DNA of 21,600 bases from Neisseria shayeganii 871 (GCF_000226875.1 NZ_JH164926.1:2217060-2238659), one strand, 5' to 3'. Shown: positions 1 to 8,290, numbered from the stretch's first letter. The notes: generated from the sequence alone by a model not told the origin. A program made the numbers and translations.

Positions 1-13
1 TATGCATACTTGT

Positions 14-54
14 TGTGCTGCGGCATCCACACCTGGGGGTTGGCAAAGCCTCAT
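14..54 (-). repeat. decayed end of the MITE family
   Basis: The stretch GCATCCACACCTGGGGGTTG followed by GCAAAGCCTC resembles the terminal 45 bases of the repeat found intact at 11391 and 21409 (GCATCCACATCTGGGGG, then TTTTGCAAAGGTCTC). Several substitutions and small gaps separate them. It is read as an old, truncated copy cut by the window edge. The alternative is chance similarity over about 35 bases. Confidence 0.4.
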
Positions 55-86
55 GTGTTGTGCTTGGAGCCTATCGTCAGCCGTCT

Positions 87-119
87 AAACCGCCTGCTTA
101 GCCGCAGGCGGTTTTGTTT
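87..119 (+). terminator. Rho-independent terminator of an upstream gene
   Basis: An 11-bp perfect stem (AAACCGCCTGC at 87-97 with GCAGGCGGTTT at 104-114) and a 6-base loop are followed on the plus strand by TTTTGTTTT. It most likely ends a gene left of the window. Read on the minus strand it lies just past the stop at 146, so it could also stop the recombinase-family transcript, but there the T run is only three bases. Confidence 0.6.
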
Positions 120-145
120 TCGGCCAAATCGCGTAACGGCTGGGT

Positions 146-2170
146 TCAATGGCCGCCGTTTTTTTTGCCGTTACCCGCCGGCGGGGTGCTGTCGGCCTGG
201 GGGAAAAACAGGCTGGCGGGCTTTTGTTTCAATAGGGTAAACAGGGTGCGCACGATCTGGAAGGGGCTGTCGATCACCGCATCGCGCGAACGCAGGGCCA
301 CCCACAGGGTAATGGAAAAACTCACCACCAGATTCACCATGCCGATGGCCAGCACAAACAGCAGGTTGAAGCCGAAAACCGCCCATGAGCTGTGGCTGCT
401 GACGGCCGCATAGCCGAGGTTGGCGGAAGAAAACGCCACATGGCGGATGTCGAGCGGGAGGCCCGTGAGATGACCGAGGTAGCCGGTCATGCCCAAGAGC
501 ACGCCGAAGCAAAAATTGCCCATGATGGCGCCGTAATGGGCGTGCAGATAATCGGCCAGGCGGTTGCGCTGCCGCTCGGAGAGCAGGCGCTTGAGCAGCG
601 GGTGCTCGCGCAGGCGCATTTTCAGATTGAGGTAGTCGGAGCGGTTGTCGAAAAAGCCGGCGATGATGCCCGAGCAGAACAGCCATACCCCGGCAATGGC
701 GGCAAACAGCAGGGTGGGCTGGGTAAACGGGTTGAGCGATTTGAATTCGTAAGCCACCGCCGCCGTGTCCAGCAAGGGTTGGCCTTGGCTTTTCAGGTAG
801 CCCCAAGCGATCAGCGAAGCCAGGGACAGGGCGACAAACACATTGCCGAATACCGCCACGCTTTGCGAACGGAATACGTCGATCAGCAGTTGGGCCAGCT
901 TGAGGTTGACCGCGCGGCCCTTGTCGTTGCGCTCCACCGCTTGGGCGAAGCTGGAGGCGGTCATGGCCGGTTGTTTGGTGGCCACGGTGAAATGCAGCAT
1001 GTGGATGATCACGAAGCCGATGCCGTAGTTGAGGCTGGAGAGCACCGCATACATAAAGGGGTCGGCCACCGTGCTGCCGATGTGGATTTTCAGCAGCGCC
1101 ATCAGGGCGATGAGCACGCCGCCGCCGGCTGCGGAACGGAACATGCTCCAGTATTCGCTGCGGTTGCGGGTGATGTAGTGTTCGCCGTGGCGGCTGGAGT
1201 TTTGGCTGATGCTGCGCGCCAGCATTTTCACGCTGCCGCGCCACAAGGGGGCGATGCTGCGCCGCGCTACGGTGGCGGCGGCAATGCCGCCGGCCAGCTT
1301 GAGCGCGCGCAGCAGGCGGGCGCTGCGTTGGCGGGTGTCGTGCAGCTCCATCAGGTCTTCCAAACGGTTGAGCGTTTGGCTGAGCCGCTCCAGCAGGTGC
1401 GCCACCGTCATCGAGGAGCCGGCACCGGCGCCGGTGCCTTTGCGCCGCAGGCGGTCAACCAGCTCGCGGCATTGGGCCAGCATCACGTTTAAATGGGCCG
1501 GATCGAACGGCCGGTTTTGGCGGTGGTGGTCCAGCCATTCGGACACCTCGCGTTTGAGGCCGACCAGCGGCGAATCCACATCCAAAAGTTTCGGCTCCAG
1601 ACGGATCAGGTCGGGTTCCAGCTCTTCGGCGGCAATCCACACCGACAGCATTTCCACCGCATACAGGCTGTCGTGGGCCAGGTGGCGGCGGCAGGTTTGG
1701 CGCACGTTGGGGTCGGCGCGGCGGTTGAGCAGGTCGAACAGGCGCAGCCAGGCGCGGAACGGCACGGCTTGCAGCCACTCGGGGTCGCGCGGGTGGGCAA
1801 ACAGCAGCGAGAGCACGTCGCGCAGGTCGTTGCGGTCTTTGTAGGCGGGGTTGAGCCGTTCGTACAAGCGCTGGCGCAGTTCGTGGCTGAAACCTTGGCG
1901 GGAGAAGATGCCGATGGTGATCAGGGTGGGGTACACGCGCACGCTGCTCAGCCAGCGGCACAACAAAGTGGCCACGGCGGCGGCCAGTTTCGGGTCTTGC
2001 GCCAGCCAGCGGCTGAGCATGCGCATGCGCCGTTCGGCCTGCGCGGCGCCGCCTTGGCGCATCCAAGCCATCACGCCTTGCAGCAGGGCGAAGGCATCGC
2101 CGGCGACGGCGGTTTGCGCCAGCAGGGCGGGTATGTCGGAGGCGTGTTTTTTCTGTGTCATGTTTGCCAT
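146..2170 (-). CDS. membrane protein of the 'site-specific recombinase' (Gcr/PF10136-type) family
   Basis: The product is 674 aa. Residues 1-340 are soluble, Arg/Leu-rich and helical. From about 346 there are six or seven hydrophobic segments (roughly 346-368, 372-396, 437-459, 484-506, 547-570, 597-626). The C-terminus is short, basic and Gly/Asn-rich. The layout and the segment FVIIHMLHFTVATKQPA (386-402) match the conserved neisserial family databases label 'site-specific recombinase'. I see no tyrosine- or serine-recombinase catalytic signature, so that name is doubtful. The start at 2170 has no good Shine-Dalgarno; a second ATG lies three codons in. It is separated from nudB by a back-to-back DUS pair, so it may have its own transcript. 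Family assignment is recalled; function is unknown. Confidence 0.85.
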   Translation of the reverse strand: MANMTQKKHASDIPALLAQTAVAGDAFALLQGVMAWMRQGGAAQAERRMRMLSRWLAQDPKLAAAVATLLCRWLSSVRVYPTLITIGIFSRQGFSHELRQRLYERLNPAYKDRNDLRDVLSLLFAHPRDPEWLQAVPFRAWLRLFDLLNRRADPNVRQTCRRHLAHDSLYAVEMLSVWIAAEELEPDLIRLEPKLLDVDSPLVGLKREVSEWLDHHRQNRPFDPAHLNVMLAQCRELVDRLRRKGTGAGAGSSMTVAHLLERLSQTLNRLEDLMELHDTRQRSARLLRALKLAGGIAAATVARRSIAPLWRGSVKMLARSISQNSSRHGEHYITRNRSEYWSMFRSAAGGGVLIALMALLKIHIGSTVADPFMYAVLSSLNYGIGFVIIHMLHFTVATKQPAMTASSFAQAVERNDKGRAVNLKLAQLLIDVFRSQSVAVFGNVFVALSLASLIAWGYLKSQGQPLLDTAAVAYEFKSLNPFTQPTLLFAAIAGVWLFCSGIIAGFFDNRSDYLNLKMRLREHPLLKRLLSERQRNRLADYLHAHYGAIMGNFCFGVLLGMTGYLGHLTGLPLDIRHVAFSSANLGYAAVSSHSSWAVFGFNLLFVLAIGMVNLVVSFSITLWVALRSRDAVIDSPFQIVRTLFTLLKQKPASLFFPQADSTPPAGNGKKNGGH
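1421..1438. repeat. 18-bp perfect palindrome inside the recombinase-family gene
   Basis: GGCACCGGCGCCGGTGCC is its own reverse complement. On the minus strand it lies in codons for a Gly/Thr/Ala linker (GTGAGAG, residues 246-252) between two helical parts of the protein. It is probably a by-product of Gly/Ala codon use in GC-rich DNA. Confidence 0.5.
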
Positions 2171-2194
2171 GTGAGGTTCGAATCGGGGTGGCTG

Positions 2195-2219
2195 TTCAGG
2201 TAGCCTCAGGCTACCTGAA
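2195..2219. repeat. inverted pair of Eikenella-type DUS
   Basis: TTCAGGTAGCCT (2195-2206) and AGGCTACCTGAA (2208-2219) are separated by a single C. They sit between the nudB stop (2252) and the recombinase-family start (2170). The stem could fold in RNA, but no T run follows on either strand, so terminator strength is uncertain. An uptake role is established for this motif class in Neisseriaceae. Confidence 0.85.
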
Positions 2220-2251
2220 AACGGTGCGCCAACCGAGCGGGATGGATGGGT

Positions 2252-2746
2252 TTAACGGCCGCCAATCTTTGGGGTTTCTCTCCCCGCTTCGGGCGGCCAT
2301 CCGGCCAAGCGCAGCAGGGCGGCGCGGTTGGAAGGGGAAAACACTTTCCGGGCGGCTTCGGCCAGGGGCAGCCAAAGGCAGGCGCGGTGTTCGCGCGGCG
2401 AAAGGCGGACCGGGGCATCGGCCGGAATGAGGGCGCAGAAGGTGTGTTCGGTGTTGCGCGTGGTGCCGGGTGGATAGCGGTGGCGCCAATGCGGGTAGAT
2501 TTCGTAGCTTGTGCTCAGGTGCCAATTGTCTATGCGCTCGGGCGGCAGCAGCAGGCCGGTTTCTTCGCCCACTTCGCGCAAGGCGGCGGCGGCGGGGGTT
2601 TCGCCGTCTTCCAGGCTGCCGGTGACCGACTGCCAGAAGCCGGCGCGGTCGGCCCGCTCCAGCAGCAGCGCCCGCCCGCAGCCGTCGTGCAGCACCACCA
2701 GCACCGACACCGGCCGTTTGAACGGTGTGTTGGCCGCTGCGCTCAT
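2252..2746 (-). CDS. nudB: Nudix hydrolase, likely dihydroneopterin triphosphate diphosphatase
   Basis: The product is 164 aa. A complete Nudix box is visible: G43-x5-E49-x7-R57-E58-V59-G60-E61-E62-T63-G64-L65, the Mg2+ and pyrophosphate-cleaving loop. The N-terminal KRPVSVLVVLHD followed by LLLERAD.GFWQSVTGSLEDGE is typical of NudB, which removes pyrophosphate from dihydroneopterin triphosphate in folate synthesis. The ATG at 2746 overlaps the stop of the upstream mscS gene as ATGA, so translation is probably coupled. E. coli NudB is about 150 aa; the extra length is a Pro/Arg-rich C-terminus. Another Nudix specificity (for example Ap4A or oxidised nucleotides) cannot be excluded from sequence alone. 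Confidence 0.85.
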   Translation of the reverse strand: MSAAANTPFKRPVSVLVVLHDGCGRALLLERADRAGFWQSVTGSLEDGETPAAAALREVGEETGLLLPPERIDNWHLSTSYEIYPHWRHRYPPGTTRNTEHTFCALIPADAPVRLSPREHRACLWLPLAEAARKVFSPSNRAALLRLAGWPPEAGRETPKIGGR

Positions 2747-4176
2747 TGCGGGTGGCCGTTTTCGCTGGAAACGGTGTTGGCCTGCTCGAGGTAGCCGGCT
2801 TTTGTTAGGGCGGAGGCATCGGGCTGGGGGTCGTCGTTCAGAATCCGTACTTCGCGCTGCGGGAAGGGGAATTCGATGCCTTCTTCATTGAAACGGCGCC
2901 AGATGGTGAGCAGGATGGCGGAGAACAGGCCCAAAAAGCCGTTTTCCGGGTCTTTTACCCAAAAGCCGACTTTCAGATCGATGCCGTTGTCGCCGAAATT
3001 CACCAAAACCGCATTCGGCGCCGGGTCTTTCTGCACCCGCTCTTGGGCGGCGGCGGCTTCTTCCATGATGCGCAGGGCCAAGGTGAGGTCGGTGTGGTAG
3101 GCTACCTGAACGTCCAGACTCTGCCACAGGGTTTTGCCGGAATAGGATTCGTTGATCACGGTGGAGGTGACGAAGGTTTCGTTGGGAATCAGCGCCTCTT
3201 GGCCGCCGACGCTGCGCAGCACCACGAAGCGGGCGGTGATGTTGGTCACGTAGCCGGTGAAGTTGTCCACCGTCAGGCGGTCGCCGGGGCGGATGGAGCG
3301 GTCGCCCAGAATAATAAAGCCGGACACGTAATTGCTGGCGATTTTCTGCAGGCCGAAACCCAAGCCCACACCCAAAGCGCCGCCGAATACTGACAGCACG
3401 GTGAGGTCGATGCCGACCAGCGGCAGGGCGATCAGAATCGACAGAAAAACCAGCAGGGTGGTGGCGATTTTCGACAACACGATTTGCAGATTGGCGTCCA
3501 GCCGGGTGCTGTTTTTCAGACGGCCGTCGATATAACGCGCCAGCCACAGCGCACCCACCATCATGATGCCTACCCACAGCAGGCCGGTCAGGATGGTGTA
3601 GAGGTTGAGCTTGGACGAGCCGACGGTAAACTGCAGGCTTTTCAGCCAGCCGATGATGATGTCGTCCAAACCGGAAATCCACAGCACGAAACCCACCCAC
3701 AACACCGCGGCCATCGAGTATTCGAGGCGGTCGGTAAAACGGTTGGTCGGCAGGGCGGAATTCAGCACCGCCAAGGCAACGCGGATCAGAATCATCCAGC
3801 GGGCGGCCATGGCCAGCAGGCGCAGCCACAGCGAGGGCCAAGTGGACAGATATTGCCAGACAAACATGCCGACCACAGCGGCCAGCAGCATCAGAATCGG
3901 CCAGCTGAGACGGCGCAGGAGATGGCGCGTCAGCGGCATTTTGCCGCCTACCGGCGGCACGCGGCGGGTAATCATGCGCGACGCAAAATAGGTACCGGCC
4001 AGCAAGGCCAGCATCACCACCAGCTCAGTCCAGCCACGGGTGTCGGTAAAGCTGCGCATCAATAGGGCGGGGCCGAATTCGTCGCGGTTAAACAGGCCGA
4101 TGAAAAATTCTTTGACGCCGTTGCCGGTGTCGGCCAGCCAATCGGCCGGCGCGGCGGAGTGGGCGGATTCTTGCAT
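2743..4176 (-). CDS. MscS-family mechanosensitive ion channel
   Basis: Taken from the ATG at 4176 the product is 477 aa. This start is preceded by AAGAAAG; an in-frame start at 4284 would add 36 unlikely residues and run into the divergent promoter region. Membrane segments lie in roughly residues 55-260. The pore helix and start of the beta domain are clear: FGGALGVGLGFGLQ, then KIASNYVSGFIIL. A PGDRLTVDNFTGYV segment and the cytoplasmic alpha/beta vestibule follow, ending near EGIEFPFPQREVRI. The family releases solutes on hypo-osmotic shock. The length and extra N-terminal helices resemble larger MscS/MscK-like members rather than the 286-aa E. coli MscS. An intragenic DUS lies at 3099-3110. 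It is the first gene of a two-gene unit with nudB. Confidence 0.9.
   Translation of the reverse strand: MQESAHSAAPADWLADTGNGVKEFFIGLFNRDEFGPALLMRSFTDTRGWTELVVMLALLAGTYFASRMITRRVPPVGGKMPLTRHLLRRLSWPILMLLAAVVGMFVWQYLSTWPSLWLRLLAMAARWMILIRVALAVLNSALPTNRFTDRLEYSMAAVLWVGFVLWISGLDDIIIGWLKSLQFTVGSSKLNLYTILTGLLWVGIMMVGALWLARYIDGRLKNSTRLDANLQIVLSKIATTLLVFLSILIALPLVGIDLTVLSVFGGALGVGLGFGLQKIASNYVSGFIILGDRSIRPGDRLTVDNFTGYVTNITARFVVLRSVGGQEALIPNETFVTSTVINESYSGKTLWQSLDVQVAYHTDLTLALRIMEEAAAAQERVQKDPAPNAVLVNFGDNGIDLKVGFWVKDPENGFLGLFSAILLTIWRRFNEEGIEFPFPQREVRILNDDPQPDASALTKAGYLEQANTVSSENGHPQ
3099..3110 (+). repeat. intragenic DUS in the mscS-family gene
   Basis: This is a perfect AGGCTACCTGAA. On the coding (minus) strand it reads GTT CAG GTA GCC TAC, giving Val-Gln-Val-Ala-Tyr in the vestibule domain. 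It is one of only two perfect DUS fully internal to coding sequence here. Confidence 0.85.
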
Positions 4177-4233
4177 ATTCGGAACACTTTCTTGTAATGA
4201 TTCAGGTGTAAAAGGATGTGTGCAGAGGGGCGG

Positions 4234-4239
4234 ATTATA
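4234..4239 (-). promoter_or_regulatory. -10 element for the mscS-nudB unit
   Basis: On the minus strand this reads TATAAT, a perfect sigma70 -10, about 58 bases before the mscS ATG. The hexamer 17 bases upstream (GCTGCT) is a poor -35, so an activator may help or the call may be wrong. Confidence 0.4.
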
Positions 4240-4278
4240 CAGGGAATCCTGCTTCGAGCAGCCGCTCTTGGACAGGCA

Positions 4279-4308
4279 TTGCAAGCAGCGGAAGGCGGCT
4301 GCTATATT
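4279..4308 (+). promoter_or_regulatory. probable sigma70 promoter of ppc
   Basis: TTGCAA (4279-4284) and TATATT (4303-4308) are 18 bases apart, predicting a start of transcription near 4315 and a leader of about 35 nt before the ppc ATG. Confidence 0.5.
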
Positions 4309-4349
4309 GCGGCCGACCTACCCCACTCCAACAATAAGAAAGAAACGCC

Positions 4350-7058
4350 ATGCCCCGCCACCCCCTGCTCGACAATCCCAAAGACACCCCGCTCTTGGCC
4401 GACGTGGCCTTTTTAAGCGATGCGCTGCAAAGCGTGTTGGCGGCCGAAACCGGCGCGCCGGTGCAAGACACGGTGGCGGCGTTGTTGGCCGGCGAAGCGC
4501 CGCAGGCGGTCATTGAGCGGGTATTGCCGCAGCTCAACGACACGCAGCTGGAAAACCTGATCCGCGCTTGCAGCCTGTTTGCACAGGTGCTGAACATTGC
4601 CGAAGACACCCACCACCAGCGCCGCCGCCGCGCCCACGAAGCCGACGACCAAGCGCCGGGCAAGGCCAGCTTTGCCCGTGTGTTGTCGCTGTTGCAGCAG
4701 CAGGGCGTGGATGCCGCGGCGGTGCAGCAGCAGCTGGCGCACACCACCGTGGCGGCGGTGCTCACCGCCCACCCCACCGAGGTGCAGCGGCAAACCATTT
4801 TGCAGTTCCACCGCGAAATCCGCACCCTGCTCGACGAGCGCAGCGCCTGCCGGGGCAGCCGCGCCGAGGCCGAGCTGTTGCGCCGCGTGCAAACCGTGTT
4901 GTGGTCGCTGTGGCAGACCAACGAAACCCGCCATTTCAAAATCAGCGTGGCCGACGAAATCAACAACGGCGTGGCCTATTTTCCGCTCAGCTTTTTCCGC
5001 GCCGTGCCGGGGGTGTACCGCAAAATGCAGGATGCGCTTCAGGTAGCCTATCCCGGCGTGGGCCTGCCCGATGTGCTGCACATCGGCGGCTGGATCGGCG
5101 GCGACCGCGACGGCAACCCGTTTGTGTCTGCCGACACCCTGCGCTACGCCTTCCGCCGCCAGGCCGATGCGGTGTTCCGTTTTTACCGCGCCGAGTTGGG
5201 GCGCTTGTATGAGGCTTTGTCGATGTCGGTGCGCCGGGTGCAGGTGAGCGAGGCGGTGCTGGCGATGTCGGCGCAATCGCCCGACACCGAGCGCGCCCGC
5301 GAAGAAGAGCCGTACCGCCGCGCCGTGGCCTATATGGTGGCGCGGCTGGTGGCCAGCGGCCGCGGCTTCGGCTTGGGCTTGGGCAGCCGTTTCGGCTTGC
5401 TCGAACCCTATGCCGACGCCGATGCCTTTATTGCTGATTTGCAGGCGCTGTATGATTCGCTGGCCGCCAACGGCAGCCGTTTGCTGGCCGATGGTCAGCT
5501 GGCCGATTTGTTGCGTGCCGCCTCGGTGTTCCGTTTTTATCTGATGCCGCTGGATTTGCGCCAGCACGCCGGCAAGCACGCCGACACCGTGGCCGAGCTG
5601 TTTGCACACGCCGATTTGGAAGACTTCCACGCCCTGAGCGAAAGCGCCAAACAGCGCGTGCTCTTGCGCGAGCTGGCCACCCAGCGCCCGCTGTACAACC
5701 CTTATGTGCGCTACAGCGACGACACCGCCCACGAGCTGGCGGTGTTTCAGGCCGCCGCGGACATCAAACAGCGTTTCGGCGAAGGCGCCATCCGCCAAAG
5801 CATTATTTCCAATGCCGAAAACGTCAGCGACCTGCTGGCTTTGGCATTGCTGCTGAAAGAAACCGGCCTGCTGCGGCTGGAAAACGGCCGCGTGCGCAGC
5901 CGCCTCAATATCGTGCCCTTGTTTGAAACCATCGGCGCCCTGCAAGGCTGCTTGGACGTGATGGACAGCCTGTTTTCCCTGCCCTGGTACCGCCAGCTGC
6001 TGGCCGGTTGCGACGATATTCAGGAAATCATGCTCGGTTATTCCGACAGCAATAAAGACGGCGGCTATGTCACCAGCCAGTGGTCGCTGTATCAGGCCGA
6101 AGAAGCCTTGGTGCGGCTGTTTGCCCGCCACGGCGTGCGTCTGCGCCTGTTCCACGGCCGCGGCGGCAGCGTCGGCCGCGGCGGCGGCCCGGCTTACGAA
6201 GCGATTCTGGCGCAGCCTGCCGGCAGCGTGGCCGGGCAAATCCGCATCACCGAGCAGGGCGAAGTGATCACCGCCAAATACGCCGACGCCGACAATGCCG
6301 AGCGCAATCTGGAAACCCTGGCCGCCGCCACGCTGGAAGCCAGCTTGCTGCCGCAGCGCGGCGAAGCGCCGGATGCGGCGCTGATGCAGTCGCTCTCCGA
6401 CGCCGCCTTCGCCGCTTACCGCGCCCTGATCACCCAGCCCGGTTTTATCGATTATTTCCTGCAAACCAGCCCGATACAGGAAATCGCCAGCCTCAACATC
6501 GGCAGCCGCCCCGCCAGCCGCAAAACCCTGGCGCGGATTCAGGATTTGCGCGCCATTCCGTGGGTATTCTCGTGGACGCAAAACCGGCTGATGCTGCCGG
6601 CCTGGTATGGTTTCGGCAGCGCGGTCGAAACCTTGCTGGCGGCCGATCCCGTGAATTTGGCGCGTTTGCAGCACATGGCCGCCCACAGCGCCTTTTTCCA
6701 CGCCATGTTGTCGAATATGGAGCAGGTCATGGCCAAGGCCGATCTGGACATCGCCCGCGCCTATCTGGACTTGGCCGAAGACCAAAGCGCCGCCGCCGAG
6801 CTGTTTGCCCGCATCGAAGCCGAGTTCGCCCGCAGCCGCCAAGCCCTGCTGCAATTGTTGCAGCGCGACACCCTGCTCACCGACAACCGCAGCCTGGCAC
6901 GCTCGCTGGCCTTGCGCCTGCCTTATCTGGACGCCCTCAACTGGCTGCAGGCCAAGCTGTTGGCGCGGCTGCGGCAGGAGTCGGACAACGGCCATCTGCT
7001 GCAGCTGATCCACCTCACCATCAACGGCGTGGCCCAGGGTTTGCGCAATACCGGTTAA
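4350..7058 (+). CDS. ppc: phosphoenolpyruvate carboxylase
   Basis: The product is 902 aa (E. coli 883). It carboxylates PEP with bicarbonate to oxaloacetate, replenishing the TCA cycle in the cytoplasm. Signature motifs are intact: LTAHPTEVQRQ with catalytic His141; GGDRDGNPFV; LGYSDSNKDGG with Lys569; FHGRGGSVGRGGGP with Arg604 in the mobile Gly-rich loop. The protein ends in RNTG, the C-terminal tetrapeptide that contributes to the aspartate inhibitor site in E. coli, so feedback inhibition by aspartate is likely. The ATG at 4350 follows AAGAAAG at suitable spacing. It is transcribed alone, divergent from mscS. A DUS at 5038-5049 is embedded in the reading frame. The stop codon lies in the palindrome CCGGTTAAACCGG. 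Confidence 0.98.
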   Translation: MPRHPLLDNPKDTPLLADVAFLSDALQSVLAAETGAPVQDTVAALLAGEAPQAVIERVLPQLNDTQLENLIRACSLFAQVLNIAEDTHHQRRRRAHEADDQAPGKASFARVLSLLQQQGVDAAAVQQQLAHTTVAAVLTAHPTEVQRQTILQFHREIRTLLDERSACRGSRAEAELLRRVQTVLWSLWQTNETRHFKISVADEINNGVAYFPLSFFRAVPGVYRKMQDALQVAYPGVGLPDVLHIGGWIGGDRDGNPFVSADTLRYAFRRQADAVFRFYRAELGRLYEALSMSVRRVQVSEAVLAMSAQSPDTERAREEEPYRRAVAYMVARLVASGRGFGLGLGSRFGLLEPYADADAFIADLQALYDSLAANGSRLLADGQLADLLRAASVFRFYLMPLDLRQHAGKHADTVAELFAHADLEDFHALSESAKQRVLLRELATQRPLYNPYVRYSDDTAHELAVFQAAADIKQRFGEGAIRQSIISNAENVSDLLALALLLKETGLLRLENGRVRSRLNIVPLFETIGALQGCLDVMDSLFSLPWYRQLLAGCDDIQEIMLGYSDSNKDGGYVTSQWSLYQAEEALVRLFARHGVRLRLFHGRGGSVGRGGGPAYEAILAQPAGSVAGQIRITEQGEVITAKYADADNAERNLETLAAATLEASLLPQRGEAPDAALMQSLSDAAFAAYRALITQPGFIDYFLQTSPIQEIASLNIGSRPASRKTLARIQDLRAIPWVFSWTQNRLMLPAWYGFGSAVETLLAADPVNLARLQHMAAHSAFFHAMLSNMEQVMAKADLDIARAYLDLAEDQSAAAELFARIEAEFARSRQALLQLLQRDTLLTDNRSLARSLALRLPYLDALNWLQAKLLARLRQESDNGHLLQLIHLTINGVAQGLRNTG
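5038..5049 (-). repeat. intragenic DUS in ppc
   Basis: This is a perfect TTCAGGTAGCCT on the plus strand, read in the coding frame as CTT CAG GTA GCC TAT (Leu-Gln-Val-Ala-Tyr). The frame is the same one used by the intragenic DUS in the mscS-family gene. Confidence 0.85.
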
Positions 7059-7082
7059 ACCGGCGGCCGGAGACGGCCGTGC

Positions 7083-7142
7083 TTCAGGCTACCTGAATGT
7101 TTTGGCGACGCAGAAATGCGCGTGGCTGGTTTCAGGTAGCCT
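7083..7142. terminator. inverted DUS pair downstream of ppc
   Basis: AGGCTACCTGAA (7086-7097) and TTCAGGTAGCCT (7131-7142) can form a 12-bp stem with a 33-base loop. The first DUS is preceded by TTC, so TTCAGG-CTA-CCTGAA (7083-7097) also folds alone and is followed by TGTTTTGG, which may be the actual termination point of ppc. The rest of 7143-7268 shows no gene. Confidence 0.5.
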
Positions 7143-7268
7143 GAACTTGTGTTACCGGCTTGCTGCAGGCTGAAATCCAATCATCAAGAGGGGTGGCGAA
7201 TGAAAGAATATCGGCAAACGCCGCCATCATCCTACCGTTTGCCGCCCACACCCATACACGCTGAATAA

Positions 7269-7280
7269 AGGCTACCTGAA
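7269..7280 (+). repeat. DUS overlapping the ribosome-binding region of the EamA gene
   Basis: A perfect AGGCTACCTGAA ends three bases before the ATG at 7284. The only Shine-Dalgarno-like bases are AAAGG (7267-7271), whose last three bases are the first three of the DUS. Translation initiation is probably modest. Confidence 0.7.
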
Positions 7281-7283
7281 ACC

Positions 7284-8180
7284 ATGAATCCGCAAATACT
7301 GGGCATGTGCCAAATCATCATCGCCGCCGTCTGCTGGGGCTGCTTGGGCGTGTTGGGCACGTTTCTCAACCGGCAGGGCTTCAGCGGCATGGAAGCCGCC
7401 TCCCTGCGCGTGACATCTGCTGCGGTTTTGCTGCTGGTGTTGCTGCCGTGGTTCGCCCGCTATTTGAAACGGCTCAGTTTCCGCCAGCTGCCAGCCCTGT
7501 TTTGGCAATCCATGCTCGGCATGTTCGGCATGACGGTGTTTTACTTCGGCGCCGTGGCCGCGGTGGGCAGTTCGCTGGCGGTGGCGCTGCTGTACACCGC
7601 GCCCGTGTGGAGCCTGATTTTTGCCCGCATCCTGCTGGGCGAGGGGATTACCCGCCGTTCTGCGGCGCTCACCGTGTTGGCCGCCTGCGGGGTGGGCCTC
7701 ACCATGGCCGGCATCGGCCAGGTCAATTGGTTCGGTATCGGCTTGGGCCTGATGTCCGGCGTCTGCTATGCGCTTTACGGCGTGCTCGGCAAACGCGCCA
7801 TGGGCCGCAATCCGCCCATGCTGGTGTTGTTCACTTCGGTGTTCATCAGCGCCGTGGCCATGGCCTTTCTGCCCGATACCCACCAAGCCTGGCAGCGCCT
7901 GTTGGCGGGTGCGCCGTCGGCCTGGCTGGCGGTGGCGGCTTTGGCGGTGATCGGCACCCTGTTGCCGTATGCGCTCTATATCAAAGGCTTGGAGAAGATG
8001 CCGGCCGCCCGTGCCTCCGTGTTCACGGTGATCGAGCCGCTCACCGCGGTGGTGCTGGCCGCCTGGTGGCTGCACGAAAGCTTGAATCTCTGGCAATACG
8101 TCGGCGTGGCCCTGATCATCGGGGTCAGTTCGGCCAATGCCTGGGGCGGGCGGGTGCCGTCGGCAAAACGCGACAACTGA
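7284..8180 (+). CDS. EamA/DMT-superfamily transporter
   Basis: The product is 298 aa with about ten hydrophobic segments in two EamA repeats (about 8-143 and 152-285). It starts with IIIAAVCWGCLGVLGTFLNRQG and contains the usual SLAVALLYTAPVWSLIFARILLGE in repeat one. The equivalent ARASVFTVIEPLTAVVLAAWWLHE is in repeat two. Such inner-membrane proteins export amino acids or other metabolites; the substrate here cannot be read from sequence. The ATG is chosen because the DUS and the preceding ppc spacer leave no better start. It stands alone between ppc and the rpsF operon, which has its own promoter just downstream. Confidence 0.9.
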   Translation: MNPQILGMCQIIIAAVCWGCLGVLGTFLNRQGFSGMEAASLRVTSAAVLLLVLLPWFARYLKRLSFRQLPALFWQSMLGMFGMTVFYFGAVAAVGSSLAVALLYTAPVWSLIFARILLGEGITRRSAALTVLAACGVGLTMAGIGQVNWFGIGLGLMSGVCYALYGVLGKRAMGRNPPMLVLFTSVFISAVAMAFLPDTHQAWQRLLAGAPSAWLAVAALAVIGTLLPYALYIKGLEKMPAARASVFTVIEPLTAVVLAAWWLHESLNLWQYVGVALIIGVSSANAWGGRVPSAKRDN

Positions 8181-8200
8181 ATCTTTGCCGGCCCAAGCAC

Positions 8201-8229
8201 TTGCCGCCCAAACGGCTTTCCTTTAAAAT
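8201..8229 (+). promoter_or_regulatory. sigma70 promoter of the rpsF-priB-rpsR-rplI operon
   Basis: TTGCCG (8201-8206), a 17-base spacer and TAAAAT (8224-8229) predict transcription from about 8236, leaving a leader of roughly 60 nt. Confidence 0.6.
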
Positions 8230-8248
8230 CCCGCCCTTTTCAACCCTT

Positions 8249-8290
8249 GCCTTTTGCATTCGCATGGCAAAAGGCTTTACAGCCGTAAGG
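8249..8290 (+). promoter_or_regulatory. structured rpsF leader that can mask the Shine-Dalgarno
   Basis: Two adjoining hairpins are visible. The first pairs GCCTTTTGC (8249-8257) with GCAAAAGGC (8267-8275). The second pairs CTTTAC (8275-8280) with GTAAGG (8285-8290) around AGCC. The second stem covers most of the TAAGGAG ribosome-binding site and carries a CCG (8283-8285). Leaders of rpsF operons in many bacteria bind the S6:S18 complex through a structure with a conserved CCG. That identity is inference here. Confidence 0.45.

Noticed and set aside
392..1492. A 366-codon open frame antisense to the recombinase-family gene
   Set aside because: The composition is that of a shadow frame (Ala/Glu/His repeats), without ribosome-binding site or domain.
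4177..4284. Longer N-terminus for the mscS-family protein
   Set aside because: The extra 36 residues are Cys/Pro/Ser-rich and unlike the family, and would start inside the divergent promoter region. The ATG at 4176 has a usable ribosome-binding site.
4413..7013. An 866-codon open frame antisense to ppc
   Set aside because: It mirrors ppc in a GC-rich frame where the antisense lacks stops. Its translation is low-complexity Gln/Ala/Gly-rich with no recognisable domain, while ppc is certain.
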